64,000 bases of DNA from Arenicola marina (taxonomy: Eukaryota; Annelida; Polychaeta; Arenicolidae), in contig OZ025255.1 in the NCBI GenBank assembly GCA_964019135.1, forward strand, positions 5,332,001 through 5,396,000, given 5' to 3'. Positions 24,897 through 37,700 of this stretch are shown here, piece after piece. The stretch's first letter is position 1; each line of letters opens with the position of its first letter. The notes under the pieces were generated by a model that made no database searches, was not told where the DNA came from, and was given only the letters and a program-made list of their open reading frames with translations. The translations under genes were made by a program, and so were the position numbers.

Positions 24897-25214
24897 TTTG
24901 CAGAGGGCAGCAAGTTTATTATCTGTCGACAATAGTCTCATTCTCTATTTAACACCTACGGCGGCACGGTGAAACAGGGGTCGGTATTGCCCTATCGTCG
25001 ACAAACCAGAGGAAAAAAAAACGGCACGACAGGTTTGTAATCTAAGTGTCATCCCCTTGTCAGCCGGTGAGTGATGGGGGGACCCCACAGGGGGGGCGGG
25101 GGAGGCGGGGGGGGGGGGGTTCACAGGCACTATCCCCGCCCCGATATCAATGCGCATGTAGGAGAAAGTAGGTCGGGGCTGGATGTGTGACAGCTAACGG
25201 TAAACATGATCGAG
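24897..25214. other. Short spacer between the 50-bp and 23/73-bp satellites
   Basis: 318 bp of mixed composition without tandem repeats. It contains a run of nine A (25013-25021), a guanine-rich tract (25076-25119) and two GTCGAC hexamers (24925 and 24997). No coding potential is credible. The last 40 bp contain TCGGGGCTGG and CTAACGG, loosely like the arms of the 23-bp monomer that follows, so a degenerate first monomer is possible but unproven. Confidence 0.85.
25076..25119 (+). other. G-quadruplex-type guanine tract
   Basis: The + strand reads six G (25076-25081), an 8-base gap, seven G (25090-25096), C, five G (25098-25102), AGGC, then thirteen G (25107-25119). Four or more G runs of at least three bases with loops of 1-8 bases meet the usual intramolecular G-quadruplex pattern several times over. 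It lies about 95 bp before the third satellite. Homopolymer lengths this long are prone to sequencing error. Confidence 0.8.
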
Positions 25215-25444
25215 TCGGACTGCCTGGCGTACCGCGGTCGGACTGCATGGCGTACCGCGGTCGGACTACCCGGCGTACCGCGGTCGGACTGCCTGGCGTA
25301 CCGCGGTCGGACTGCCTGGCGTACCGCGGTCAAACTGCCTGGCGTACCACGGTCGGACTGCCTGGCGTACCACAGTCGGACTGCCTGGCGTACCGCGGTC
25401 CGCCAGCCTGGCGAACCGCGGTCGGACTGCTTGGCGTACCGCGG
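25215..25444. repeat. 23-bp repeat block a (ten units) at the left edge of the array
   Basis: Units start at 25215 and every 23 bp to 25422; the next TCGGAC (25445) begins the first 73-bp unit. The consensus has left arm TCGGACTGCCTGGCGT and right arm ACCGCGG. Distinct members are TCGGACTACCCGG (25261), TCAAACTGCC (25330), two units ending ACCACGG or ACCACAG (25330 and 25353), TCCGCCAGCCTGGCGAACC (25399) and ACTGCTTGG (25422). This is the only block bordering single-copy DNA. Confidence 0.97.
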
Positions 25445-27217
25445 TCGGACGGCTTGGCGTCTGTCGGTATGTCGGCCAGAGCCACGGGACAAGGATGGGC
25501 CACGCGCTGTACCACGGCTGGACGACCTGGCGTCTGTCGGTATGTCGGCCAGAGCCACGGGAAAAGGATAGGCCACGCGCTGTACCACGGTCGGACGGCC
25601 TGGCGTCTGTCGGTATGTCGGCCAGAGCCACGGGACAAGGATGGGCCACGCGCTGTACCACGGTCGCACGGCCTGGCGTCTGTCGGTATGTCGGCCAGAG
25701 CCACGGGAAAAGGATAGGCCACGCGCTGTACCACGGTCGCACGGCCTGGCGTCTGTCGGTATGTCGGCCAGAGCCACGGGACAAGGATGGGCCACGCGCT
25801 GTACCACGGGCGGACCGCCTGGCGTCTGTCGGTATGTCGGCCAGAGCCACGGGACAAGGATGGGCCACGCGCTGTACCACGGTCGGACGGCCTGGCGTCT
25901 GTCGGTAGGTCGGCCAGAGCCACGGGACAAGGATGGCCACGCGCTGTACCACGGGCGGACCTCCTGGCGTCTGTCGGTATGTCGGCCAGAGCCACGGGAC
26001 AAGGATGGGCCACGCGCTGTACCACGGTCGGACGGCCTGGCGTCTGTCGGTAGGTCGGCCAGAGCCACGGGACAAGGATGGGCCACGCGCTGTACCACGG
26101 TCGGACGGCATAGCGTCTGTCGGTATGTCGGCCAGAGCCACGGGACAAGGATGGGCCACGCGCTGTCCCACGGTCGGACTGCATGGCGTCTGTCGGTATG
26201 TCGGCCAGAGCCACGGGACAAGGATGGGCCACGCGCTGTACCACGGTCGGACGGCCTGGCGTCTGTCGGTATGTCGGTCAGAGCCACGGGACAAGGATGG
26301 GCCACGCGCTGTCCCACGGTCGGACTGCATGGCGTCTGTCGGTATGTCGGCCAGAGCCACGGGACAAGGATGGGCCACGCGCTGTACGACGGTCGGACGG
26401 CCTGGCGTCTGTCGGTATGTCGGCCGGAGCCACGGGAAAAGGATAGGCCACGCGCTGTACCACGGGCGGACCGCCTGGCGTCTGTCGGTATGTCGGCCAG
26501 AGCCACGGGACAAGGATGGGCCACGCGCTGTACCACGGTCGGACGGCCTGGCGTCTGTCGGTAGGTCGGCCAGAGCCACGGGACAAGGATGGGCCACGCG
26601 CTGTACCACGGTCGGACGGCATAGCGTCTGTCGGTATGTCGGCCAGAGCCACGGGACAAGGATGGGCCACGCGCTGTCCCACGGTCGGACTGCATGGCGT
26701 CTGTCGGTATGTCGGCCAGAGCCACGGGACAAGGATGGGCCACGCGCTGTACCACGGTCGGACGGCCTGGCGTCTGTCGGTATGTCGGTCAGAGCCACGG
26801 GACAAGGATGGGCCACGCGCTGTACCACGGTCGGACGGCCTGGCGTCTGTCGGTATGTCGGCCAGAGCCACGGAACAAGGATGGGCCACGCGCTGTACCA
26901 CGGGCGGACCGCCTGGCGTCTGTCGGTATGTCGGCCAGAGCCACGGGAAAAGAATGGGCCACGCGCTGTACCACGGTCGGACGGCCTGGCGTCTGTCGGT
27001 ATGTCGGCCAGAGCCACGGGACAAGGATGGGCCACGCGCTGTACCACGGTCGGACGGCCTGGCGTCTGTCGGTATGTCGGCCAGAGCCACGGGACAAGGA
27101 TGGGCCACGCGCTGTACCACGGTCGGACTGCCTGGCGTCTGTCGGTATGTCGGCCAGAGCCACGGGACAAGGATGGGCCACGCGCTGTACCACGGTCGGA
27201 CGGCCTGGCGTCTGTCG

Positions 27218-30200
27218 TTATGTCGGCCAGAGCCACGGGACAAGGATGGGCCACGCGCTGTACCACGGTCGGACGGCCTGGCGTCTGTCGGTATGTCGGC
27301 CAGAGCCACGGGACCAGGATGGGCCACGCGCTGTACCACGGTCGGACTGCCTGGCGTCTGTCGGTATGTCGGCCAGAGCCACGGGACAAGGATGGGCCAC
27401 GCGCTGTACCACGGTCGGACGGCCTGGCGTCTGTCGGTATGTCGGCCAGAGCCACGGGACAAGGATGGGCCACGCGCTGTACCACGGTCGGACGGCCTGG
27501 CGTCTGTCGGTATGTCGGCCAGAGCCACGGGACAAGGATGGGCCACGCGCTGTACCACGGTCGGACTGCCTGGCGTCTGTCGTTATGTCGGCCAGAGCCA
27601 CGGGACAAGGATGGGCCACGCGCTGTACCACGGGCGGACGGCCTGTCGTCTGTCGGTATGTCGGCCAGAGCCACGGGACAAGGATGGGCCACGCGCTGTA
27701 CCACGGTCGGACGGCCTGGCGTCTGTCGTTATGTCGGCCAGAGCCACGGGACAAGGATGGGCCACGCGCTGTACCACGGTCGGACGGCCTGGCGTCTGTC
27801 GGTATGTCGGCCAGAGCCACGGGACAAGGATGGGCCACGCGCTGTACCACGGCTGGACGGCCTGGCGTCTGTCGGTATGTCGGCCAGAGCCACGGGACAA
27901 GGATGGGCCACGCGCTGTACCACGGTCGGACGGCCTGGCGTCTGTCGGTATGTCGGCCAGAGCCACGGGACAAGGATGGGCCACGCGCTGTACCACGGTC
28001 GGACGGCCTGGCGTCTGTCGGTATGTCGGTCAGAGCCACGGGACAAGGATGGGCCACGCGCTGTACCACGGTCGGACGGCCTGGCGTCTGTCGGTATGTC
28101 GGCCAGAGCCACGGGACAAGGATGGGCCACGCGCTGTACCACGGTCGGACGGCCTGGCGTCTGTCGGTATGTCGGCCAGATCCACGGGACAAGGATGGGC
28201 CACGCGCTGTAACACGGTCGGACTGCATGGCGTCTGTCGGTATGTCGGCCAGAGCCACGGGACAAGGATGGGCCACGCGCTGTACCACGGTCGGACTGCC
28301 TGGCGTCTGTCGTTATGTCGGCCAGAGCCACGGAACAAGGATGGGCCACGCGCTGTACCACGGTCGGACTGCCTGGCGTCTGTCGTTATGTCGGCCAGAG
28401 CCACGGGACAAGGATGGGCCACGCGCTGTACCACGGTCGGACGGCCTGTCGTCTGTCGGTATGTCGGCCAGAGCCACGGGACAAGGATGGGCCACGCGCT
28501 GTACCACGGCTGGACGGCCTGGCGTCTGTCGGTATGTCGGCCAGAGCCACGGGACAAGGATGGGCCACGCGTTGTACCACGGTCGGACGGCCTGGCGTCT
28601 GTCGGTATGTCGGCCAGAGCCACGGGACAAGGATGGGCCACGCGCTGTACCACGGTCGGACGGCCTGGCGTCTGTCGGTATGTCGGCCAGAGCCACGGGA
28701 CAAGGATGGGCCACGCGCTGTACCACGGTCGGACGGCCTGGCGTCTGTCGGTATGTCGGTCAGAGCCACGGGACAAGGATGGGCCACGCGCTGTACCACG
28801 GTCGGACGGCCTGGCGTCTGTCGGTATGTCGGCCAGATCCACGGGACAAGGATGGGCCACGCGCTGTAACACGGTCGGACTGCATGGCGTCTATCGGTAT
28901 GTCGGCCAGAGCCACGGGACAAAGATGGGCCACGCGCTATACCACGGTCGGACGGCCTGGCGTCTGTCGGTATGTCGGTCAGAGCCACGGGACAATAATG
29001 GGCCACGCGCTGTACCACGGTCGGACGGCCTGGCGTCTGTCGGTATGTCGGTCAGAGCCACGGGACAAGGATGGGCCACGCGCTGTACCACGGTCGGACG
29101 GCCTGGCGTCTGTCGGTATGTCGGTCAGAGCCACGGGACAAGGATGGGCCACGCGCTGTACCACGGTCGGACGGCATAGCGTCTGTCGGTATGTCGGCCA
29201 GAGCCACGGGACAAGGATGGGCCACGCGCTGTCCCACGGTCGGACTGCATGGCGTCTGTCGGTATGTCGGCCAGAGCCACGGGACAAGGATGGGCCACGC
29301 GCTGTCCCACGGTCGGACTGCATGGCGTCTGTCGGTATGTCGGCCAGAGCCACGGGACAAGGATGGGCCACGCGCTGTACCACGGTCGGACGGCCTGGCG
29401 TCTGTCGGTATGTCGGTCAGAGCCACGGGACAAGGATGGGCCACGCGCTGTACCACGGTCGGACGGCCTGGCGTCTGTCGGTATGTCGGCCAGAGCCACG
29501 GAACAAGGATGGGCCACGCGCTGTACCACGGGCGGACCGCCTGGCGTCTGTCGGTATGTCGGCCAGAGCCACGGGAAAAGAATGGGCCACGCGCTGTACC
29601 ACGGTCGGACGGCCTGGCGTCTGTCGTTATGTCGGCCAGAGCCACGGGACAAGGATGGGCCACGCGCTGTACCACGGTCGGACGGCCTGGCGTCTGTCGG
29701 TATGTCGGCCAGAGCCACGGGACAAGGATGGGCCACGCGCTGTACCACGGTCGGACTGCCTGGCGTCTGTCGGTATGTCGGCCAGAGCCACGGGACAAGG
29801 ATGGGCCACGCGCTGTACCACGGTCGGACGGCCTGGCGTCTGTCGTTATGTCGGCCAGAGCCACGGGACAAGGATGGGCCACGCGCTGTACCACGGTCGG
29901 ACGGCCTGGCGTCTGTCGGTATGTCGGCCAGAGCCACGGGACAAGGATGGGCTACGCGCTGTACCACGGTCGGACTGCCTGGCGTCTGTCGGTATGTCGG
30001 CCAGAGCCACGGGACAAGGATGGGCCACGCGCTGTACCACGGTCGGACGGCCTGGCGTCTGTCGGTATGTCGGCCAGAGCCACGGGACAAGGATGGGCCA
30101 CGCGCTGTACCACGGTCGGACTGCCTGGCGTCTGTCGTTATGTCGGCCAGAGCCACGGGACAAGGATGGGCCACGCGCTGTACCACGGTCGGACGGCCTG

Positions 30201-33200
30201 GCGTCTGTCGGTATGTCGGTCAGAGCCACGGGACAAGGATGGGCCACGCGCTGTACCACGGTCGGACTGCCTGGCGTCTGTCGGTATGTCGGTCAGAGCC
30301 ACGGGACAAGGATGGGCCACGCGCTGTACCACGGTCGGACGGCCTGGCGTCTGTCGGTATGTCGGTCAGAGCCACGGGACAAGGATGGGCCACGCGCTGT
30401 ACCACGGTCGGACGGCCTGGCGTCTGTCGGTATGTCGGCCAGAGCCACGGGACAAGGATGGGCCACGCGCTGTACCACGGTCGGACTGCCTGGCGTCTGT
30501 CGTTATGTCGGCCAGAGCCACGGGACAAGGATGGGCCACGCGCTGTACCACGGGCGGACGGCCTGTCGTCTGTCGGTATGTCGGCCAGAGCCACGGGACA
30601 AGGATGGGCCACGCGCTGTACCACGGTCGCACGGCCTGGCGTCTGTCGTTATGTCGGCCAGAGCCACGGGACAAGGATGGGCCACGCGCTGTACCACGGT
30701 CGGACGGCCTGGCGTCTGTTGGTATGTCGGCCAGAGCCACGGGACAAGGATGGGCCACGCGCTGTACCACGGCTGGACGGCCTGGCGTCTGTCGGTATGT
30801 CGGCCAGAGCCACGGGACAAGGATGGGCCACGCGCTGTACCACGGTCGGACGGCCTGGCGTCTGTCGGTATGTCGGCCAGAGCCACGGGACAAGGATGGG
30901 CCACGCGCTGTACCACGGTCGGACGGCCTGGCGTCTGTCGGTATGTCGGTCAGAGCCACGGGACAAGGATGGGCCACGCGCTGTACCACGGTCGGACGGC
31001 CTGGCGTCTGTCGGTATGTCGGCCAGAGCCACGGGACAAGGATGGGCCACGCGCTGTACCACGGTCGGACGGCCTGGCGTCTGTCGGTATGTCGGCCAGA
31101 TCCACGGGACAAGGATGGGCCACGCGCTGTAACACGGTCGGACTGCATGGCGTCTGTCGGTATGTCGGCCAGAGCCACGGGACAAGGATGGGCCACGCGC
31201 TGTACCACGGTCGGACTGCCTGGCGTCTGTCGTTATGTCGGCCAGAGCCACGGAACAAGGATGGGCCACGCGCTGTACCACGGTCGGACTGCCTGGCGTC
31301 TGTCGTTATGTCGGCCAGAGCCACGGGACAAGGATGGGCCACGCGCTGTACCACGGTCGGACGGCCTGTCGTCTGTCGGTATGTCGGCCAGAGCCACGGG
31401 ACAAGGATGGGCCACGCGCTGTACCACGGCTGGACGGCCTGGCGTCTGTCGGTATGTCGGCCAGAGCCACGGGACAAGGATGGGCCACGCGTTGTACCAC
31501 GGTCGGACGGCCTGGCGTCTGTCGGTATGTCGGCCAGAGCCACGGGACAAGGATGGGCCACGCGCTGTACCACGGTCGGACGGCCTGGCGTCTGTCGGTA
31601 TGTCGGCCAGAGCCACGGGACAAGGATGGGCCACGCGCTGTACCACGGTCGGACGGCCTGGCGTCTGTCGGTATGTCGGTCAGAGCCACGGGACAAGGAT
31701 GGGCCACGCGCTGTACCACGGTCGGACGGCCTGGCGTCTGTCGGTATGTCGGCCAGAGCCACGGGACAAGGATGGGCCACGCGCTGTACCACGGTCGGAC
31801 GGCCTGGCGTCTGTCGGTATGTCGGCCAGATCCACGGGACAAGGATGGGCCACGCGCTGTAACACGGTCGGACTGCATGGCGTCTATCGGTATGTCGGCC
31901 AGAGCCACGGGACAAGGATGGGCCACGCGCTATACCACGGTCGGACGGCCTGGCGTCTGTCGGTATGTCGGTCAGAGCCACGGGACAATAATGGGCCACG
32001 CGCTGTACCACGGTCGGACGGCCTGGCGTCTGTCGGTATGTCGGTCAGAGCCACGGGACAAGGATGGGCCACGCGCTGTACCGCGGTCGGACCGCCTGGC
32101 GTCTGTCGGTATGTCGGCCAGAGCCACGGGACAAGGATGGGCAACGCGCGGTACCACGGTCGGACGGCCTGGCGTCTGTCGTTATGTCGGCCAGAGCCAC
32201 GGGACAAGGATGGGCCACGCGCTGTACCACGGTCGGACGGCCTGGCGTCTGTCGGTATGTCGGCCAGAGCCACGGGACAAGGATGGGCCACGCGCTGTAC
32301 CACGGTCGGACGGCATAGCGTCTGTCGGTATGTCGGCCAGAGCCACGGGACAAGGATGGGCCACGCGCTGTCCCACGGTCGGACTGCATGGCGTCTGTCG
32401 GTATGTCGGCCAGAGCCACGGGACAAGGATGGGCCACGCGCTGTACCACGGTCGGACTGCATGGCGTCTGTCGGTATGTCGGCCAGAGCCACGGGACAAG
32501 GATGGGCCACGCGCTGTACCACGGTCGGACGGCATAGCGTACCGCGGTCGGACTACCCGGCGTACCGCGGTCGGACTGCCCGGCGTACCGCGGTCGGACT
32601 GCCTGGCGTACCGCGGTCAAACTGCCTGGCGTACCACGGTCGGACTGCCTGGCGTACCACAGTCGGACTGCCTGGCGTACCGCGGTCCGCCACCCTGGCG
32701 AACCGCGGTCGGACTGCTTGGCGTACCGCGGTCGGACGGCCTGGCGTCTGTCGGTATGTCGGCCAGAGCCACGGGACAAGGATGGGCCACGCGCTGTACC
32801 ACGGCTGGACGACCTGGCGTCTGTCGGTATGTCGGCCAGAGCCACGGGAAAAGGATAGGCCACGCGCTGTACCACGGGCGGACCGCCTGGCGTCTGTCGG
32901 TATGTCGGCCAGAGCCACGGGACAAGGATGGGCCACGCGCTGTACCACGGTCGGACGGCCTGGCGTCTGTCGGTAGGTCGGCCAGAGCCACGGGACAAGG
33001 ATGGGCCACGCGCTGTACCACGGTCGGACGGCATAGCGTCTGTCGGTATGTCGGCCAGAGCCACGGGACAAGGATGGGCCACGCGCTGTCCCACGGTCGG
33101 ACTGCATGGCGTCTGTCGGTATGTCGGCCAGAGCCACGGGACAAGGATGGGCCACGCGCTGTACCACGGTCGGACGGCCTGGCGTCTGTCGGTATGTCGG

Positions 33201-34724
33201 CCAGAGCCACGGGACAAGGATGGGCCACGCGCTGTACCACGGCTGGACGACCTGGCGTCTGTCGGTATGTCGGCCAGAGCCACGGGAAAAGGATAGGCCA
33301 CGCGCTGTACCACGGGCGGACCGCCTGGCGTCTGTCGGTATGTCGGCCAGAGCCACGGGACAAGGATGGGCCACGCGCTGTACCACGGTCGGACGGCCTG
33401 GCGTCTGTCGGTAGGTCGGCCAGAGCCACGGGACAAGGATGGGCCACGCGCTGTACCACGGTCGGACGGCATAGCGTCTGTCGGTATGTCGGCCAGAGCC
33501 ACGGGACAAGGATGGGCCACGCGCTGTCCCACGGTCGGACTGCATGGCGTCTGTCGGTATGTCGGCCAGAGCCACGGGACAAGGATGGGCCACGCGCTGT
33601 ACCACGGTCGGACGGCCTGGCGTCTGTCGGTATGTCGGTCAGAGCCACGGGACAAGGATGGGCCACGCGCTGTACCACGGTCGGACGGCCTGGCGTCTGT
33701 CGGTATGTCGGCCAGAGCCACGGGACAAGGATGGGCCACGCGCTGTCCCACGGTCGGACTGCATGGCGTCTGTCGGTATGTCGGCCAGAGCCACGGGACA
33801 AGGTTGGGCCACGCGCTGTACCACGGTCGCACTGCATGGCGTCTGTCGTTATGTCGGCCAGAGCCACGGGACAAGGATGGGCCACGCGCTGTACCACGGT
33901 CGGACGGCCTGGCGTCTGTCGGTATGTCGGCCAGAGCCACGGGACAAGGATGGGCAACGCGCTGTGCCACGGTCGGACTGCCTGGCGTCTGTCGGTATGT
34001 CGGCCGGAGCCACGGGACAAGGATGGGCCACGCGCTGTACCACGGTCGGACGGCCTGGCGTCTGTCGTTATGTCGGCCAGAGCCACGGGACAAGGATGGG
34101 CCACGCGCTGTACCACGGTCGGACGGCCTGGCGTCTGTCGGTATGTCGGCCAGAGCCACGGGACAAGGATGGGCCACGCGCTGTACCACGGTCGGACTGC
34201 CTGGCGTCTGTCGGTATGTCGGCCAGAGCCACGGGACAAGGATGGGCCACGCGCTGTACCACGGTCGGACGGCCTGGCGTCTGTCGGTATGTCGGCCAGA
34301 GCCACGGGACAAGGATGGGCCACGCGCTGTACCACGGTCGGACGGCCTGGCGTCTGTCGGTATGTCGGCCAGAGCCACGGAACAAGGATGGGCCACGCGC
34401 TGTACCACGGGCGGACCGCCTGGCGTCTGTCGGTATGTCGGCCAGAGCCACGGGAAAAGAATGGGCCACGCGCTGTACCACGGTCGGACGGCCTGGCGTC
34501 TGTCGGTATGTCGGCCAGAGCCACGGGACAAGGATGGGCCACGCGCTGTACCACGGTCGGACGGCCTGGCGTCTGTCGGTATGTCGGCCAGAGCCACGGG
34601 ACAAGGATGGGCCACGCGCTGTACCACGGTCGGACTGCCTGGCGTCTGTCGGTATGTCGGCCAGAGCCACGGGACAAGGATGGGCCACGCGCTGTACCAC
34701 GGTCGGACGGCCTGGCGTCTGTCG
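27218..34724. repeat. 7507-bp higher-order repeat, copy 1
   Basis: The order of variant monomers from about 27.2 kb to about 34.3 kb recurs 7507 bp later. Markers are GACAATAATGG at 28991 and 31984 (recurring at 36498 and 39491) and 23-bp block b at 32525 (block c at 40032). The length is exactly 100 x 73 + 9 x 23. Further left, near 26.5 kb, the correspondence continues at an offset of 6850, nine monomers fewer. Copy limits are approximate because any cyclic start would serve. Confidence 0.88.
32525..32731. repeat. 23-bp repeat block b (nine units) inside the 73-bp array
   Basis: Nine 23-bp units carry the same ordered variants as block a. The first unit reads TCGGACGGCATAGCGT followed by ACCGCGG: its left half is a 73-bp-type variant and its right half 23-bp-type. 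Private features shared only with block c are ACTGCCCGGCG in the third unit and TCCGCCACCCTGG in the eighth. Confidence 0.97.
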
Positions 34725-37700
34725 TTATGTCGGCCAGAGCCACGGGACAAGGATGGGCCACGCGCTGTACCACGGTCGGACGGCCTGGCGTCTGTCGGTA
34801 TGTCGGCCAGAGCCACGGGACCAGGATGGGCCACGCGCTGTACCACGGTCGGACTGCCTGGCGTCTGTCGGTATGTCGGCCAGAGCCACGGGACAAGGAT
34901 GGGCCACGCGCTGTACCACGGTCGGACGGCCTGGCGTCTGTCGGTATGTCGGCCAGAGCCACGGGACAAGGATGGGCCACGCGCTGTACCACGGTCGGAC
35001 GGCCTGGCGTCTGTCGGTATGTCGGCCAGAGCCACGGGACAAGGATGGGCCACGCGCTGTACCACGGTCGGACTGCCTGGCGTCTGTCGTTATGTCGGCC
35101 AGAGCCACGGGACAAGGATGGGCCACGCGCTGTACCACGGGCGGACGGCCTGTCGTCTGTCGGTATGTCGGCCAGAGCCACGGGACAAGGATGGGCCACG
35201 CGCTGTACCACGGTCGGACGGCCTGGCGTCTGTCGTTATGTCGGCCAGAGCCACGGGACAAGGATGGGCCACGCGCTGTACCACGGTCGGACGGCCTGGC
35301 GTCTGTCGGTATGTCGGCCAGAGCCACGGGACAAGGATGGGCCACGCGCTGTACCACGGCTGGACGGCCTGGCGTCTGTCGGTATGTCGGCCAGAGCCAC
35401 GGGACAAGGATGGGCCACGCGCTGTACCACGGTCGGACGGCCTGGCGTCTGTCGGTATGTCGGCCAGAGCCACGGGACAAGGATGGGCCACGCGCTGTAC
35501 CACGGTCGGACGGCCTGGCGTCTGTCGGTATGTCGGTCAGAGCCACGGGACAAGGATGGGCCACGCGCTGTACCACGGTCGGACGGCCTGGCGTCTGTCG
35601 GTATGTCGGCCAGAGCCACGGGACAAGGATGGGCCACGCGCTGTACCACGGTCGGACGGCCTGGCGTCTGTCGGTATGTCGGCCAGATCCACGGGACAAG
35701 GATGGGCCACGCGCTGTAACACGGTCGGACTGCATGGCGTCTGTCGGTATGTCGGCCAGAGCCACGGGACAAGGATGGGCCACGCGCTGTACCACGGTCG
35801 GACTGCCTGGCGTCTGTCGTTATGTCGGCCAGAGCCACGGAACAAGGATGGGCCACGCGCTGTACCACGGTCGGACTGCCTGGCGTCTGTCGTTATGTCG
35901 GCCAGAGCCACGGGACAAGGATGGGCCACGCGCTGTACCACGGTCGGACGGCCTGTCGTCTGTCGGTATGTCGGCCAGAGCCACGGGACAAGGATGGGCC
36001 ACGCGCTGTACCACGGCTGGACGGCCTGGCGTCTGTCGGTATGTCGGCCAGAGCCACGGGACAAGGATGGGCCACGCGTTGTACCACGGTCGGACGGCCT
36101 GGCGTCTGTCGGTATGTCGGCCAGAGCCACGGGACAAGGATGGGCCACGCGCTGTACCACGGTCGGACGGCCTGGCGTCTGTCGGTATGTCGGCCAGAGC
36201 CACGGGACAAGGATGGGCCACGCGCTGTACCACGGTCGGACGGCCTGGCGTCTGTCGGTATGTCGGTCAGAGCCACGGGACAAGGATGGGCCACGCGCTG
36301 TACCACGGTCGGACGGCCTGGCGTCTGTCGGTATGTCGGCCAGATCCACGGGACAAGGATGGGCCACGCGCTGTAACACGGTCGGACTGCATGGCGTCTA
36401 TCGGTATGTCGGCCAGAGCCACGGGACAAGGATGGGCCACGCGCTATACCACGGTCGGACGGCCTGGCGTCTGTCGGTATGTCGGTCAGAGCCACGGGAC
36501 AATAATGGGCCACGCGCTGTACCACGGTCGGACGGCCTGGCGTCTGTCGGTATGTCGGTCAGAGCCACGGGACAAGGATGGGCCACGCGCTGTACCACGG
36601 TCGGACGGCCTGGCGTCTGTCGGTATGTCGGTCAGAGCCACGGGACAAGGATGGGCCACGCGCTGTACCACGGTCGGACGGCATAGCGTCTGTCGGTATG
36701 TCGGCCAGAGCCACGGGACAAGGATGGGCCACGCGCTGTCCCACGGTCGGACTGCATGGCGTCTGTCGGTATGTCGGCCAGAGCCACGGGACAAGGATGG
36801 GCCACGCGCTGTCCCACGGTCGGACTGCATGGCGTCTGTCGGTATGTCGGCCAGAGCCACGGGACAAGGATGGGCCACGCGCTGTACCACGGTCGGACGG
36901 CCTGGCGTCTGTCGGTATGTCGGTCAGAGCCACGGGACAAGGATGGGCCACGCGCTGTACCACGGTCGGACGGCCTGGCGTCTGTCGGTATGTCGGCCAG
37001 AGCCACGGAACAAGGATGGGCCACGCGCTGTACCACGGGCGGACCGCCTGGCGTCTGTCGGTATGTCGGCCAGAGCCACGGGAAAAGAATGGGCCACGCG
37101 CTGTACCACGGTCGGACGGCCTGGCGTCTGTCGTTATGTCGGCCAGAGCCACGGGACAAGGATGGGCCACGCGCTGTACCACGGTCGGACGGCCTGGCGT
37201 CTGTCGGTATGTCGGCCAGAGCCACGGGACAAGGATGGGCCACGCGCTGTACCACGGTCGGACTGCCTGGCGTCTGTCGGTATGTCGGCCAGAGCCACGG
37301 GACAAGGATGGGCCACGCGCTGTACCACGGTCGGACGGCCTGGCGTCTGTCGGTATGTCGGCCAGAGCCACGGGACAAGGATGGGCCACGCGCTGTACCA
37401 CGGTCGGACGGCCTGGCGTCTGTCGTTATGTCGGCCAGAGCCACGGGACAAGGATGGGCCACGCGCTGTACCACGGTCGGACGGCCTGGCGTCTGTCGGT
37501 ATGTCGGTCAGAGCCACGGGACAAGGATGGGCCACGCGCTGTACCACGGTCGGACTGCCTGGCGTCTGTCGGTATGTCGGTCAGAGCCACGGGACAAGGA
37601 TGGGCCACGCGCTGTACCACGGTCGGACGGCCTGGCGTCTGTCGGTATGTCGGTCAGAGCCACGGGACAAGGATGGGCCACGCGCTGTACCACGGTCGGA

